Part shown: piece after piece, positions 1 to 14,500 of the stretch
How positions within the stretch are numbered: the first letter of the stretch is position 1
Layout of the letters: each line of letters opens with the position of its first letter
NCBI GenBank assembly: GCA_038373885.1
Contig: JAWZYV010011611.1
Coordinates: 124,001-188,000, forward strand
Origin: Cheiracanthium punctorium
Taxonomy: Eukaryota; Arthropoda; Arachnida; Araneae; Cheiracanthiidae
Reading direction: 5' to 3'
Length of the DNA stretch: 64,000 bases
Made by a program: the position numbers and the translations under genes
The notes under the pieces: generated by a model
The model's database searches: none
Told to the model about the DNA's origin: nothing
What the model saw: only the letters and a program-made list of their open reading frames with translations

Positions 1-624
1 TTGAATTACAGACAGAACATGTATTGCTAAAGCTTTTTTCGAACCTAAAAAAAATATGGTGAATTTAAAATCGTAATCTGTGCTTGAATTATTACCTGAA
101 GTTTAAAACAGTATTACGTCTTTTAAAGAAGACTAGGGTGCTTAATCTAGTACTTCTAATACATATTCTACAATAGGATGATATAACCAGCTAATCGGAA
201 TCTGAGAAATTACTTCGACCGTCTAACCATAATTGTGTTTTTAATGCAATTTTATACAAGTGACATCAATTTCACTTGCGATCTATAACTTAAGTTTTGA
301 AAGCTGGAAAATATAAAAAAAAAGAAAGAAAGAAAGAAGAAAAGAAAGTATAAAAGAACATATAAAAGAAAATAAAGATAAAATCAATAAACGTCTGATA
401 TATATACATGTATATGTTTCTACGTTATCGATATTGAGGAAGCTTTCTAAAGTTAAAAATCGGTTAACGGATAGATTTTCAAAGTTTTTAAAGTCTCCAG
501 TTCTCTTGTTATGTTTGTCTGCATATCTGTGCAAAATTACACATCGATCAGACGAATAAGTAAATATTGAACATACATGCATATAAATACGTTTATCTTA
601 CATTCATAAACGTTAAGATTATTA

Positions 625-636
625 TTTATTTTTATT
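625..636 (-). promoter_or_regulatory. candidate poly(A) signals of ELOVL-A
   Basis: Two AATAAA hexamers on the minus strand (TTTATT at 625 and 631 on the plus strand) about 155 nt past the stop codon. The duplicated copy keeps an AATAAA at 53701-53706, about the same distance past its own stop. Position and conservation fit a cleavage signal, but AATAAA is common in DNA this AT-rich. Confidence 0.35.
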
Positions 637-786
637 CGTATCGACAGTTTATGCATAATACAACACATTACAATATAGTAAAATCTACAAATTATGTATA
701 CATTAACACTGTAGACATCAAGGCAGGTGGCTTGCTCGGTAATATCCAAAGTTCGAACACTTGAAATGTGCAAATAAAATTTCTCA

Positions 787-945
787 TTACTCTCTCTGCT
801 TATTGTAAGTTCTAATGTAAAAGTTAAGGAATAAGACAGTTATGATGGTTAATACATATGTGGCGGTCTGGTCGAAGATCGTGAGCTTTCCGCAGCCACT
901 CAGGGAGCTGAAAAGTATGTACGACATCGTAAGAAAAAATTGAAC
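787..945 (-). CDS. ELOVL-A terminal exon 7
   Basis: Acceptor CATTTGCAG at 946-948, then 159 nt to a TAA at 787-789. The peptide starts [12 protein letters not shown], has a G-C-G-K loop and a last hydrophobic segment, and ends [13 protein letters not shown]. This is the usual ELOVL C-terminus (LQxVQF...LFxNFYxxTY). The last four residues are KQRE, lacking the lysine at -3 needed for a canonical KKxx ER-retrieval signal. The duplicate gene at 53864-54022 ends KKRE. Confidence 0.93.
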   Translation of the reverse strand, partial: VQFFLTMSYILFSSLSGCGKLTIFDQTATYVLTIITVLFLNFYIRTYNKQRE

Positions 946-3900
946 CTGCAAATGGAAATAAATAAATTTAGTCATAACATTACTTACAACGTGTTGTACG
1001 TCAATCCAAGTACAGAACGTTCATAATTAGTTTTCCTACTCAAAGCTGCGTAGAGACCACGCTTCATACATAAAGTTAAAGGACTGAAACTTTTACGCAA
1101 TCACTAAACCTAGTAGTATGCGTAAAAGTTTGATTTACACAAAGTAAAACTATTTAAAATTTCTAATGATTATAAACGCACAACAACTTTTTAATAATTT
1201 GAGATAGAAATTTAAATTTACTACGAATAGGGATTTCTTACCACTACTAGTTATATAATATGATAAAGATTACAACGAATTATTTTGTATCAGAAAGGTA
1301 TTTCAATTACCTTAAAACATGTTCTAATATTTAAAGAATTCACCAGAAATTTTAAATAGCTTAAGAAAATAAAATTTTAACAGTGAAGTAAGCTGAGGTA
1401 GTCCTAGTTTTTAATCTTTCTCCGTGTAGGAAACGTTAGTACAGCTAAAAGTAGCGGTAAGCGTACTATTTCGTTTGGAGGAAGAACTTAAATGCAATCG
1501 AACCTCGTTAGAAATTCTCTCTAGGGAACCACTTAAAAATGACTTACGGATGGCGGTCTTAAGCGGGAATGACTTCTTATGCAGAGTTTATATTAAATGT
1601 AAAGTGAAATTCCAAATATTTATATAATAAGTATGGCCATAATTAAATTCTACAAATTGGTAGAGTAAGAATCTATTCATGAAATGTGCAACAAGTTATC
1701 CGCTATCCCCCCCCCCCCCTCACTTTTCAGAAATTCAATTTTAGTGCCTGAAGAATAGTCCGGGAGAAAGTCCGAAAATTCGTTGAAATGGCACACAATC
1801 TTTGTAAGGAAAAATATTGACAGTCATGTCCGACGAAAACTAAAAAATAAATAAATAAACAAATAAATAAAGTAAAATCAATCTGAAATTCTTCCAAATT
1901 TTTTTAGGCACTCGGCTGGAAGAATTTCAGTTTTTTTTTTAAATCTATTCAATCAATTCTGCCATATAGAGTAAAATGATAACTGTAAGTGCTCACATAG
2001 ACTCCTGTTCGCATAATTTTGTTGCTGAAAATTGCATCATTTGTTGTTTCGCCCCTAGAGGGGAAATGTTTTGGATTAGTGCGTATTGGAAAATCTAAAG
2101 TATCCATTTCAGTTATGAAATCGGATCCTAGATCGGAATTTTATTCTATGTTAAAATTTCCTCCTAAAACAGTCTTACAATCATCCTCCTTCAGTAAAGC
2201 TTCGAATATAGCGTTCTAATTTATCTTCATAAGAACTTAAATACCTCTCTAATACAAAATTATTCATTATGATCTGTCATGGTTAAAAACTGCCATTTGT
2301 CTTAAAACTATATTTCTTATCTGAAATTATTAAAATATTGCTATTTATGGGTAAATTCACCAGAAATGTTCAATAGTTTTATTTTTTGAAGAGAAAACTT
2401 TTAATTCCAGATTTAATGATGATGTCAAAGCATGGTAACTTAGAAGCTGTAAGGCTTTTTAACTTTGGGAAGCGATGCCTCAACACCGTTTTTTAAGCTG
2501 TATTAAACAACAAGAGCAGTAAATTGAGATAAAAGGCGGAGACTGCGCGATACGAAAAAAAAAAACTAAATGGGTACTAGAGCTTTGATAATAGAAAAAT
2601 ACATAATAAAACACTGTGACAAGTAAATTAAAACACTGTCAAAAGAATATGAAATGAAAATAATTGTATCAAGACTAAAATATTTCTTAAAAATTAGGGC
2701 GGGAAATAGAATCTCTTACTACGAAAATACCCTATCATATTTTGTTGGTGTTTTTTATGTTTTCCATAAAAGTCGACAAAATACTGGGTATTTGTTGGGT
2801 TGTTCGGAAAGTAATTTCGTTCTTTTCCTAACAGAGGACTTGATTGTATTTTCCCTAGCCAACTTCACAGTTAAGCCGCATAACTGCTAGCAGCTTATAT
2901 AGCAAGCTTGCTTGCGCAAAAAAATCTGATTCTTAGCAGCTTTGTTTGGTTGCATCAAATATGCAACTGAAAAGTGGTAATTTCGACAAGTTTTGCTTTA
3001 TCGAAAAGGTAAAAATACTGTTTAAAAATTATAAAAATTATCCGATGTGTATGGAGAAGATGTATTCAGAGAATGCCAGTGCCAAAACTGGTTTCTAAAA
3101 TTTTGATCCGGAAATTTTGATGCTGACGACGCACTACGTTCTGGAAGGCCAACTGAAGCTGATGGAGACACAATTGATGAAAACCGGCGAATAACAACTC
3201 GTAAGATTTGTTGAAAGATTAAATTTATCGAATTTGATCATTCATGATCATTTGAAACGTATCAAAGCTCAACAAATGGGTTTCTCATGATTTTAAAAAT
3301 CGAAATAACTTTCCAAACAACCCAATATAATAAAAGTCCCCTTTGTCTTTTCAAACACTCGCATTTAGATAAGCATAGTACGATCGGTAACGCATTTGTC
3401 TGCTATTGAAGAGGTCGACGGGTTAAATCATGTTATGTTCGCATAAATCCTCGAAAAGATTCCGGACATTCTAGACAGATGGTTGCACCAAAGATTTTTT
3501 TTTTTTTTGCTATTGCTCCCATCGTTGAGAAGACGCGACGCCAGAGATTTCCCTTCTATTTCCGTCATTGCTTTACGACATAGGCTGATGAATGCCACTG
3601 TTGCTGCCCAGCACTAATCAGAAGAAGTGACAGTCACTCTCATCTAGCTCTTGCAACGATGGGAGAGAACAGGCTAAATGTTTCTTTGCGTCAGCGAAAG
3701 TCTCCGTTGCCTTCAAGTGACGCCCATGGCACGAATCCTATCTGTCATATGTAAGTGAATACACTTCTACAAGTAGTAATTTATGTGACTGAAAGTTTAA
3801 GAGTAGGAGGTAACCCCCCCCCAATATCCCCTTGTCTACGTCCTTGTGACCACATTTGTTAAGCCCAAGTATTCTCAACACGGGAGAACAAATGGGCAAC

Positions 3901-6900
3901 AGCTGATGACAGAGCCCTCTCAGATTTCATCCCGCTCGAGAACCAGTTTGTGCCAGCGTTGCAAACTCTGCCGGAGGAAAAGTGTCTGCAATTAAAGTTA
4001 AAAGTGGCTAAAAATGTTTTCACGCTGAAAAAAAAAACTAAATTAATAATTGGTGCTTACATTTAAGTGCTTGTGCTGCTGAAATATGCCTGTCTGCACG
4101 TCATTTTGTCTCACATTTGCAATTTGCAAAATATTTTTTATTACCAGTTGGCCAGATCTAGCCACAAAGTGGCTACATTGGCAGAGCTTTCCAGAAAAAC
4201 TGGCCAGATCTAGCCACAAAGTGGCTACATTGGCAGAGCTTTCCAGAAAAACTGGCCAGATCTAGCCACAAATTGGCTAAATTGGATACACTGGTTTGTG
4301 CCTAGGATCGGTACACTAGTTTTTTTATAGGCACTCTAATGTCACTCTATTTCTTTAATAATAAGGCGAAAGTACTTTTTAGTTGTTGAAAGGATTTTAA
4401 TTTTTTTTTATAAATAAAATTAAGTATTTTGTTTCGTTTGACGTGCTGAATTCCAATAAGATGTGAAAAGATACTTACTATTTGCAGTCTAGTGAGGTAC
4501 TTTTTCCACCACAAGTATTTTCTGACGGTCTGACCCATGGCAGATAAACCATAGTATGAATACAGTATCACGTGAATTGGTAAATTTAAACAACCAAAAA
4601 ATAATGCATAGTACCCTAGAAGAAAAAATTGTAATCACACACTCTTTAACAAACGTGAGTATTGAAAAGCATTTATTTTGTACCTTAACGTTTTCTGCCA
4701 CTATAAATAATGCTAACTTTTTGAAAGACCATGTGCATTTATTTTTTAAGATTTAACTATGAAACTCAATGCAAGCCATAGTTTATAGTTTGTTATATTG
4801 ATAGTAGTAGAATCTAACAATTAAGTTTTAAGGTTTATTTTTGATCCAAATGAATCTTACATTAACCTTCCAGAAGTCACACGTATACCCACTCAAGAAG
4901 TATTCAAGTAATAACGAAATTTTCTATTTTAGTTTAGTCAATAACTAATTAGTCTTTTGAAAAATACAGCATTGGAAAGAAGTATCGGAAGTCATTAGAA
5001 TGTGCGACATAAATCGATTTTACGGATTTTATTTTTAAATATAAATTTGACTAACGTTCGAGAGGGCGCGTGGAGTAGATGAGAATAATCTTGTGTTATT
5101 TTTATATATTTAGACGAGCTAGCACTATCAATAACAGTCCTAGGTTATTCTTTTTGCTCGTTTGACAAACTTTCAGTCATTGTTTGAATTTAGAGATATT
5201 AGTAGGAGTTAGCAGATGTGCTATTTGTATTTTAGAGATTTGTGCGAATGGACAGTTAAGTTTCTGTTACATCCGATTTCCATCGCTGACTTAAATTCTT
5301 CAGTGTTTTAAACTTAATCATTACGACGAAATTTGTATGCTTTTAGTGTTAGAAATAAACGCTCCGGATATGTCAGGAAGAAAATACCTGCGACAGCTAG
5401 TAAATGTCGTTGTTGTACTATGGCTGTCCTGTGTTGAGTCAAACCTACACGAGGGGTATCTGCCTAGGGGGCTGAAGGCTTCTTAAACAGTTATAAGGCG
5501 TATTCACGTTACATCTGGTGAAAACTACCCAAAACTATTTTACTCTGGCTCAAAATCTGGCAACTGCAATGTAGTCTGGAGATTATTAATTATCCACGAG
5601 CTATCTCTCAACTTACCCAGGACACCGCTGTACTCTTAAAAGAATATGACATCTGTCCAAAATGCATCTACCTTATAGTGGATTCCAGTGCACGTCGATG
5701 TTTCTGGCAATGAGCAAGGCGATAACTTCGCCAAAGTAGAGGATAATATCAGGTTGTAACGAAAGTTTTTCGCCAAATCTGCCTGAAAAACTCACTTCTA
5801 ACTCCTTAGATAACTGTTTATGAACTTTCGGCATGAAACCTGCACAGTGTCACATGATACAACAATAGTACTTAGCGCTGTACTCATAATTCCATGATAT
5901 TCTGTAGCTGACTTTTTGCAACACAACTGGAAGTAAATGATGGTTCTAATCCTCTAGAGTGATAGTGTCATTTGAGACACCTTGTACTTAATGATAACTA
6001 GTACTTGTACTTAATGATAACTAGTATTTTTTACAGATTTCACACCATAGTGTTATAAAGTAAGCATCTTTCTTCCAAATGCCAAAAATCGTTTAACAAA
6101 ATATGAGCAAATACGCCAACGCGAACTGTGTGCTGACGATGTTTGAGGTGGCGGGAAACTTTCGTTACAACCTAATAGTTCTAAATTTTCCAACAGTATG
6201 ACTCTTTTTATATGTCTCTTATTGACTGATTTTTTATGCAAACGCCAGTCGAAAATTTACCCCCAACAAGTTAAGAAAAATTTTATTCCGAGTTAAATTA
6301 CAATCGAATTATTTCATGTACTTCAACCGGTAACTAGAACTTTTTCATGTTTTCACTAGCACTTCTGTTAGTGCAATGGTTTCTAACTAATTGTTTTCCA
6401 ATCCCTAGGGATTCACGAAAATAATGTATTAATACACAGTGAATGAATAAAAAGAGGTTCGACAATTTCTTTTTAATTTTTGAAGGACATTCGTGAATAA
6501 ATGAAGGCTGGGAACCACTGTGTTGATACAAATTACAGCATATGAGTTTTCAGCTTCCAAACTGAATTTTAACCAAATAAAAAGGAAAAAGAAAGTCAAC
6601 TATATTGATTTTAAAATATCGTTTCCTTTAATTCCTGTTAAGTTACTATTTAAAAAAAAATTTGAACAAAAATAGTTCTTGGTTTGGGATTTTTTCTTAA
6701 ATTCAATTTCATATAAATCGATTAGATTTCATATGTTGGGCTATTGTAACTCCTAGCTTAAGATTATACTAACGAACTGAAGCGTCAATATTTTGTTCTT
6801 GCCCAACCGCTCTTTTCTCACTTTGAAAAAAAGTATTCACCAAAACTTTGAATTTGCCCTCAAATGTACAAATTATTTTTCAAGCTCAGAAACCCTTATT

Positions 6901-8489
6901 TTGTATTGTTTGTTCAATACAAAAATTGATAACTTTTCATGTTGCACCAAAGTAGCTCAACAGGAACCAAGGTACCTCTGGTTAACGGTACTCTTGCTAT
7001 TTTGAGACGAAAACGCTGAAAGAGAAAGAAAATTCTCTGGTGGCCAGCAAAGTCAAAATAGTTGCTCTGAATGTCTTTGTATCCAACTTTCTTTAGTTCG
7101 CATCTTTACACCATCAATTCTGCAATTGTGGCCAAACTACTCCAGTACAGATTTATCCCCCAAATTCCGGGCTCCTATACAATTAGAAGATTACTGACGT
7201 CGCCAGGGCTGTGTGTCTGCTGATTTTATCTCTAATTGATTCTTCTACACATGTAATCATGCTTTCTTGCAAACACGCGTACCATAAGTAGAGGATCTGT
7301 AGTTCAATTGTTGCTGCTAGTAATGCTTTGCAATTTGAGAATATCAGAAATCGCGCCAAATTTAGTAAGGTGGATGACGGAAAGACAAAAAGACTCCGTC
7401 ATGGCAATCCGTCATAATTACACCCCAACCAAATGTATTTCTTACCATATTATAAATTAATAATTTTAATATGTAGTATAAATTTTAATACAGTAGAATC
7501 TCGCTACAACGATATCCTCGATAACGATAATTCTCTCTATTACGATATTTTTTTCATAGCCCTGGCTGAAATTTCTTTAGATGAATGTAAAACAGTTCTC
7601 TGTATTACGATATCCTTTAAAACGATACTTCTCTCTACAACGATGGTAATAATTATCCCTTACATCACAATAATTCTCTGTACTAGAGATGGCCAATGAT
7701 TCGATGAGTCGAATCAGTGATTCGAATCTTGGTACTGAGTGGCTCAGTCTTTACACTCACTCTCTACTGATTCGAATCTCAAGCCCTCAAGGGAAATACA
7801 TTCCAAGTGCGAAGGGAAGAAAAACTTATTTTCCCTTTGCCGTTCCCAGGGATTTTCCCTTACTCTTTCAACTCTTTTCGACTCTTTACGACTCCTTTCG
7901 GCTCCTTTCGACTCTTTACGACTCTGAGTCGATAGATGATTTGAAACAGTAAATGAGTGGGTGTGGGTGAGTTGGTCACTGAGTTGGTGCAGCAACGAAT
8001 CTTTACTGATTCAGTGTTTCGCTCTGTTTCGGTGATTGTATACTATCGTTGAGATTCGTTAGTTTTTCGAATCTTCTATCGACTCAGAGTCGAAAGGAGC
8101 CGAAAAGAGTTGAAAGGATGTTTCATTTAATTGGAGGGGTTTTTTCGAATCTTCTATCGACTCAGAGTCGAAAGGAGTCGAAAAGAGTTGAAAGGATGTT
8201 TCATTTAATTGAAGTTTTTTTTTCGAATCTTTGGTGTTTCATTTCTTGGTTGGTGGTCGGATTTTAAAGTTTTATCTGTCTGTGGGTGTGGAGTGGGTCG
8301 AACATCGTTTGCTTTTGGCGGGTGGCATAGGCGTTACTTCCTAAGGGCAAGAGGGGTCAATCTCCCCCCCGAAAAAAAAATTAAGAAAATCCCTCCTTCC
8401 AACTTGTCTGACTGATTTAATATTTGTTTAAAATTTAATGAAACATCCCTTTTCTACTTTTAACTTTAATATATGTCCCCCTGCCCCCA

Positions 8490-8528
<39 letters not shown>

Positions 8529-11500
8529 GGACACTTTTAAGTTTACATGGTGGCGGATTTTCATGTGAAGGGAAATAGAATGAAATAAAGTTAGGATTGT
8601 GCTTGTCACTTTTAATGAAGGATACAGGGGCGGTATTAAGCGCTCTCACAAAAGGACTTTGTAGTAAGCAAAATAACATTTCGCTTTATTGCAGCAGATT
8701 TCGTTTTTTTTTTTACCTTGTTTTTCGTTTAAGGGGAATGATTTTATTTTCTTTCGTAATTCAGAGAAATACAAAATAGGGCCTAAAGCAGTGGCGTAGT
8801 TAGTGTTATTGACAGTGGCGTAGCCAGGATTTTATTTCGGGGTGGGCTGGGTATCAAATTTAAAGATAAAGTTCAATTGTAATCTAAGTAAAGGGTCCCA
8901 TTTTTTTGGGGGGTGGCAGCAGCCCCTCAGTAGGACTGGGCCAAAAATCGATAAATATCGGCATATCGGTTTTATTTCAACATCAAATGTCCGATATTCC
9001 CATTTTCATTTCAGTGAAATCTCGAATTCGATAAAGGTCAAAAATACAGGCCGGCCAGGGGCGTAGCCAGAAATTTTTCATGGGGGGGGGTTATGACTAC
9101 TGCAACTCATATATATGTATACGTGTGTGTGATAATGTAGTGAAGAATATACATTTTGTATGGCAAAAAATTCCTCATGGGGGGTTATGACCCCCCTAAC
9201 CCCCCCCCCCTTGGCTACGCCTCTGAGGCCGGCGATAAGAAAATCCTGAGATCAATACCAGCTTGTGATGCTTTTGCTACTGCTTTCTCTCGGAAAGCTT
9301 CTTCTCTCATCGCAGAAAAAACAGCTCCATGGTTTATTAGTCTAATTACCATAATTAATTAACGTATATCTCGGAACCTATCCACCGGAGCGCGTTTTTA
9401 TTGATTCTCGACTTCCCCTAGACTCAACACCCCACCGATACTTAAAATTTCGAATGCTTTGACACCAAACTTAACCTTTTAATCTTACAGGCCCAGGGGG
9501 TCATACGAAGCTCCCCTATATTTTCAATTTGGGCATTTTAAACACTAGCCTCCTCCGGCGGCAACTCCAAAGTCTGGAAACCATCCCAGAGCCAATTTCT
9601 ACATGTTTGCAGTCCTTTTAAGCCTCAATCATGGTTAATTAGTCTAATTACCATAATTAATTAACGTATATCTCGGAAACTATCCATCGGAGCGCGTTTT
9701 TATTGATTCTCGACCCCCCCTCTGGGACCCCCATCGATACATAAAATTTCGAATACTTTGACACCAAACTTAACCTTTTAATCTTACAGGCCCAGGGGGT
9801 CATACGAAGCTCCCCTGTATTTTCATTTCGGGCAGTTTAAACACTAGTTTTACTGGAGCAAGGAGAGAGAGATGCTAACTGCCCGAGAACTCAGCGGAGA
9901 AGAAACCCGATGAATGGGTGAAGGGTGTTTAAATAGTACGGCTTTCGGCGCAGAGAGAGGGAAAATTTCTTTAGTTGTTTTATTGATTCAAGATTCGAAT
10001 CATCGAAGTAGTGAGTGAGTCGAGATTCGAATCAGTAAAATGAGTCGAACCGCCCATCTCTACTCTGTACTACGATATATTTTTTTTCTACGATGCATCA
10101 GAAGCCCAACTCATGCACATACATTGAAAGCTACACAAAGAAAGCCGAGGTAAAATGTGGTCGGAACGGGTTGGACCGCGCCTCTGCCAAAGAACCTTTT
10201 CTAAGTTTCGTTTTGCTGATGTAACATTATGGTAATGAGAAAGTGCATTTCTCGTAAGGTGGAAGGACGGTTGGCATTTCCTGGATGCCACATCTTTGAT
10301 TCCTATCCCCTCTCTTTAAAAAATAGTCAAGGATTCCTTTCACTGGAACTGATATAGAAAACGATACGTTCTTTTGTCTGAACTTTTTTTGAGTAGGAAT
10401 TTTAACCTCCGATAAATCCCATCGAGGTCGATTATTACATAAGGATATTTTAAATTATTTATGAGTTTTGTTTACTTTGAAGTTTGTTTATGAAAATCGA
10501 AAGCAAATGGCTAAAAGAAAACAAATATCTATGGAAGTGAAATTCAACATCATAAAAGATTTGAAGTAAGATGAGGTAAAGGCATGAAGCAAGATGAGGT
10601 TTGGAGAAAATACGGACTTTCACAGTCGACTGTTGCCAATTTACGATTTCTTTACACGGAATCTATATAAATAAAATTAGACTTTTGTCTGTACATTTCT
10701 TGGAATTCAAAAGTTTTGCGATTTCTATCCGTTTCATGAACCTGGGAATCCGGTGCGACCCACAAAAAAAAGTTTGTCTGTCTGTCGTTCTGTCATTCTG
10801 TCCGTGACACTTTTTTTGTTCAAGCATCACGTAAAAACGACTGAAGCGAATGATATGAAATCGGGTGCCATGATAGGTGGTCACTCAACTTATAACATAG
10901 GCGTCGAATTTTTAAAAAATCTTGATTGGATTTTGAGATTTTGCGAAAATCCTTTCAAACTGCGTAAATCTGTGTTCAAGCATCACGTAAAAACGATTGA
11001 AGCGATTGAAATGAAATTTGGTGTTATGATAGGTGGTCACTCAACTTAAAACTTAGGCGTCGAATTAAAAAAAATCTCGATTAGATTTTGAGATTTTGCT
11101 AAAATCATTTCAAACTGCGTAAATTTGTGTTTGCACATCACGTAATAACTGATAAGGTGAAAAAATGATATTTGGTGAAATGATAGGTGGTCACTTACCT
11201 TAAACTATAAGCATCTAATTTTTAAAAAAATCGATCAGATTTCGAGATTTTACGAAAATCGTTTAAAACTGAGTGAATCTTTGTTCACGCATTACGTAAT
11301 AACGACTAAAGCGAATGATATGAAATTGGGTCACATGATAGATGGTTGCTCAACATAAACTATAGGTGTCCAATTTTTTAAACATTTTTATTTAGATTTT
11401 GCGATTTTGTGAAAATTCTCTCAAAATCACGTAATTACGTTCAAACATCACGTAATAACGACTAATACGAATGATACACAATTTAGTGATAGGATAGGTA

Positions 11501-14500
11501 GTTGCTAATCTTAATTTATAGGCGTTGAATTTTTAAAATATTCCGATTACATTTTGAGATTTTCTGAAAATTGTTTTAAAATTCTGAACTTTTGTTCCAG
11601 CATCACGAAATAAAGACTGCAGGGAATGAAACGAAATTGGGTGACATGATAGGTTGTCACTCAACTTAAGTTCTAGGCTTCCAATTTTTCAAAAATATTG
11701 ATTAGATTTAGAGATTTTGTGAAAATTATTTCAATATGCGTAAATATTCGTTCGCACATCACATAATTACGACTAAGGCGAATGAAATGATATTGCTTAG
11801 TTACTCCCTAACCTATAATATTTTAACAATACATAAAAATTATAACTTCGCTTTCTTTACTTTGGCAACATACTAAATCCATTCTGTGTACTCCTACAAT
11901 GTTGACAAAAGTTCTTGCTTTTTGGAAATTTGCATTCAGTACTAACCCGTCAATGACGGGTACTTCAGCTAGTTCAAAATAAATAAGAATAAATTAGTGG
12001 GTATGCATTTTCAATTAATATCTAATACATTTTAAAAAACGCTTTTGCGGCATTCAGGTATTATTTATTTAGACATTATATATTTGTTATTCAAATATGC
12101 TATAAATATTTATAAGCTACAAGCTGAAGTACCCGTTCTTCGCACGGGAATGAATGGACTTTTTGATATTACGATTTGTGGTGATTACTATTCATTGTAA
12201 TAAACAGATATATCAAAGTGGATATCGCGTTATATTGTGTCCAATAATCATGCATACCGAATTGCAAGGCAATCGTTTGTACGGTGCAGAAGGCTATGCG
12301 GCGTAGCGCAATCTAGTGGCGAGTTTTAGCAGAACGGATACGGCGAAAATATTTTTCGCATTTAGATATCGATGTATACGAATTTTCATGACTATCGGCT
12401 GGACAGTCCTGAAGTTCATGTGTTGACGCGACACCTAGTGGCAACTTATAGGAAAATGGATAGCGCCAAACTCTTCCCCGTGTTCAAATATCTATGTATA
12501 CCTATTTTCATAGCGATTATTTGCACAGTCAAGAAGTGATACACTGCAGGGCCATCTAGTGGTTCAATAAAGTAATGATTTGCTACAGCGCCGTCAAGTG
12601 GCGAGTGTTAGCAAAATGGATAACGCCAAAATATTCTCATTGTTCAAATAGCTATGTATACTGATTTTCATAGCGACCGTGTTCAACTATCTATGTATAC
12701 CAAATTTCATAACGATCATTTGCACAGTCAAGAAGTGATACACTGCAGGGCCATCTAGTAGTTAATTAAAGTAATGATTTGCTACAGCGCCGTCAAGTGG
12801 CGAGTTATAGCAAAATGGATAACGCCAAAATATTCTCATTGTTCAAATAGCTATCTATGTATACTGATTTTCATAGCGACCGTATGAATGGTCAAGAATT
12901 TGGCCTGCTGCAGCGTCATCTAGTGGCGAGTTAAAATAATAATGCATTGCAGTGTCATCTAGTGGTGAGTAACATCAAAAGGAACGCAGTTAGAATATAT
13001 TCTTCGTGCTCAAATGTGTAAGTATAAAAAATTTTATGCTGGTTGGTCGAACGGTATAGAAGTTGATACTTTGCAGCGCCATTTAGCGGCAAGTTACAGC
13101 AAAATGGATAGTGAAAAATATTCTCCGTGTTCTAATATTCGCGTGTACCAAATTTCATCGAAATCGGTTGGACGATATTCGCATAGCAAACGGCTAAACG
13201 GAATAGAATTCAACGTTGTGCTGCGGCACCAAGTGGCAAGTTAAGGAAAACGGATAGCATAAAAACCTTCTCCATGATAAAAGACTTAGGTGAACCAAAT
13301 TTCATCGTGCAACGGTGCTGGAGTTTTTCAACCTCATAAACACATACCAACATTCATTTTTATCTATAACCAGTGTTATTATATATACCAGTCTCAAATA
13401 AAATCCAGTTTTAAATCTAAGCCTCGCCAAAGTGCCAACATACGCCATTTTGCAAGAGTTTTTTCAGGGAATTATTCGAAGCATTGACTTAGCAGCAATC
13501 AAAATGGGAAATGGTTCGACCGCCAGGCATTTATTTGAAAAGTGGAATCCCTTAATACAGCCGATTTTTTTTTAATTATCAACTATAATGTGTTTTATTC
13601 ATCGTTACTCCGATGTACTAAATGAGAAGATTTCAATTTTCTGAAATTTGGCGGAATTCCCCCAACTTAAATCAATGTATTCAATTGGCGAGAATTCTGA
13701 AGTTAGATCGCTTGAAATCCCTTAATAACTGCATTATTTCTTCACGGATCATTAAACTTTAACGCTGTATTCTAATAAAACCTTTGCACTTGTTTTCAAA
13801 AATCTATTTCCTTAAGCTCTCAATAAATTGCGCCAAGCCGAAAACTGGGCAAACCGCTAGAACTCACTTACTCAAAATCCATATTTCAGCCATTTTATTT
13901 TTTCGCCAAACTAAAAAAATTTACACATTAGCCTGGGAAATCTTCAATTCTTATTGTTTTGCGTGTAAAGCATTACATTCCTGCTCTGATTTCCCATGCA
14001 CACGATATTATAATTTTAAAAAAAATAACCTTACGAATATAAACTAACAAAAAAAAAATCATTATTATCCTTTTATTTTTACTTTGAGAATTTAAAACAT
14101 TTTATTCGGCAAAATCGCCACACATGGCAACCACGATCCTTATTTCACACTTTTTTCACTACAGGGGTTACAATTACGGAAAGATTTTTGCGTGAAGAGC
14201 ATAAAAAATCTCTTAAATTCCGGGAACAGGTGGACTTTCAAAGTTTTAAAGTGGACTACAATTTATTCTATATTATTTTACATATCTGTGCTAAATTTCA
14301 GGCCGATAGGTCTATTTTTGTGGATTTGTGTACGAACGACATTTTATTCGGCAAAATCGCCACACATGGCAACCACGATCCTTATTTCACACTTTTTTCA
14401 CTACAGGGGTTACAATTAAGGAAAGATTTTTGCGTGAAGAGCATAAAAAATCTCTTAAATTCCGGGAACGGGTGGACTTTCAAAGTTTTAAAGTGGACAG

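Larger units (their letters stand above)
1..6870. repeat. segmental duplication, copy A (3' half of ELOVL-A)
   Basis: The sequence from base 1 aligns collinearly with 51210 onward: the gene tail, terminal exon, intron 6 with its mariner, exon 6, and finally the motif around 6800-6870 that recurs at 63930-64000. Similarity covers introns and old transposons, so this is a genomic duplication and not two gene family members of old descent. Copy A keeps 4880-6780 and 1850-2480 in forms that copy B lacks or has replaced. The left edge of the duplication lies outside the window. Confidence 0.9.
7684..10062. mobile_element. hAT-type composite element (copy 1)
   Basis: Ends TAGAGATGGCC...CCATCTCTA with an exact 8-bp duplication CTCTGTAC at 7676-7683 and 10063-10070; the second Tigger copy gives a closely similar empty site near 38120. 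Next to the ends lie clusters of GATTCGAATC-type palindromes, probably transposase binding sites. No transposase frame. It holds a nested 170-bp MITE and a two-unit 302-bp tandem repeat. A close relative with its own 8-bp duplication is at 57206-59945. Confidence 0.9.
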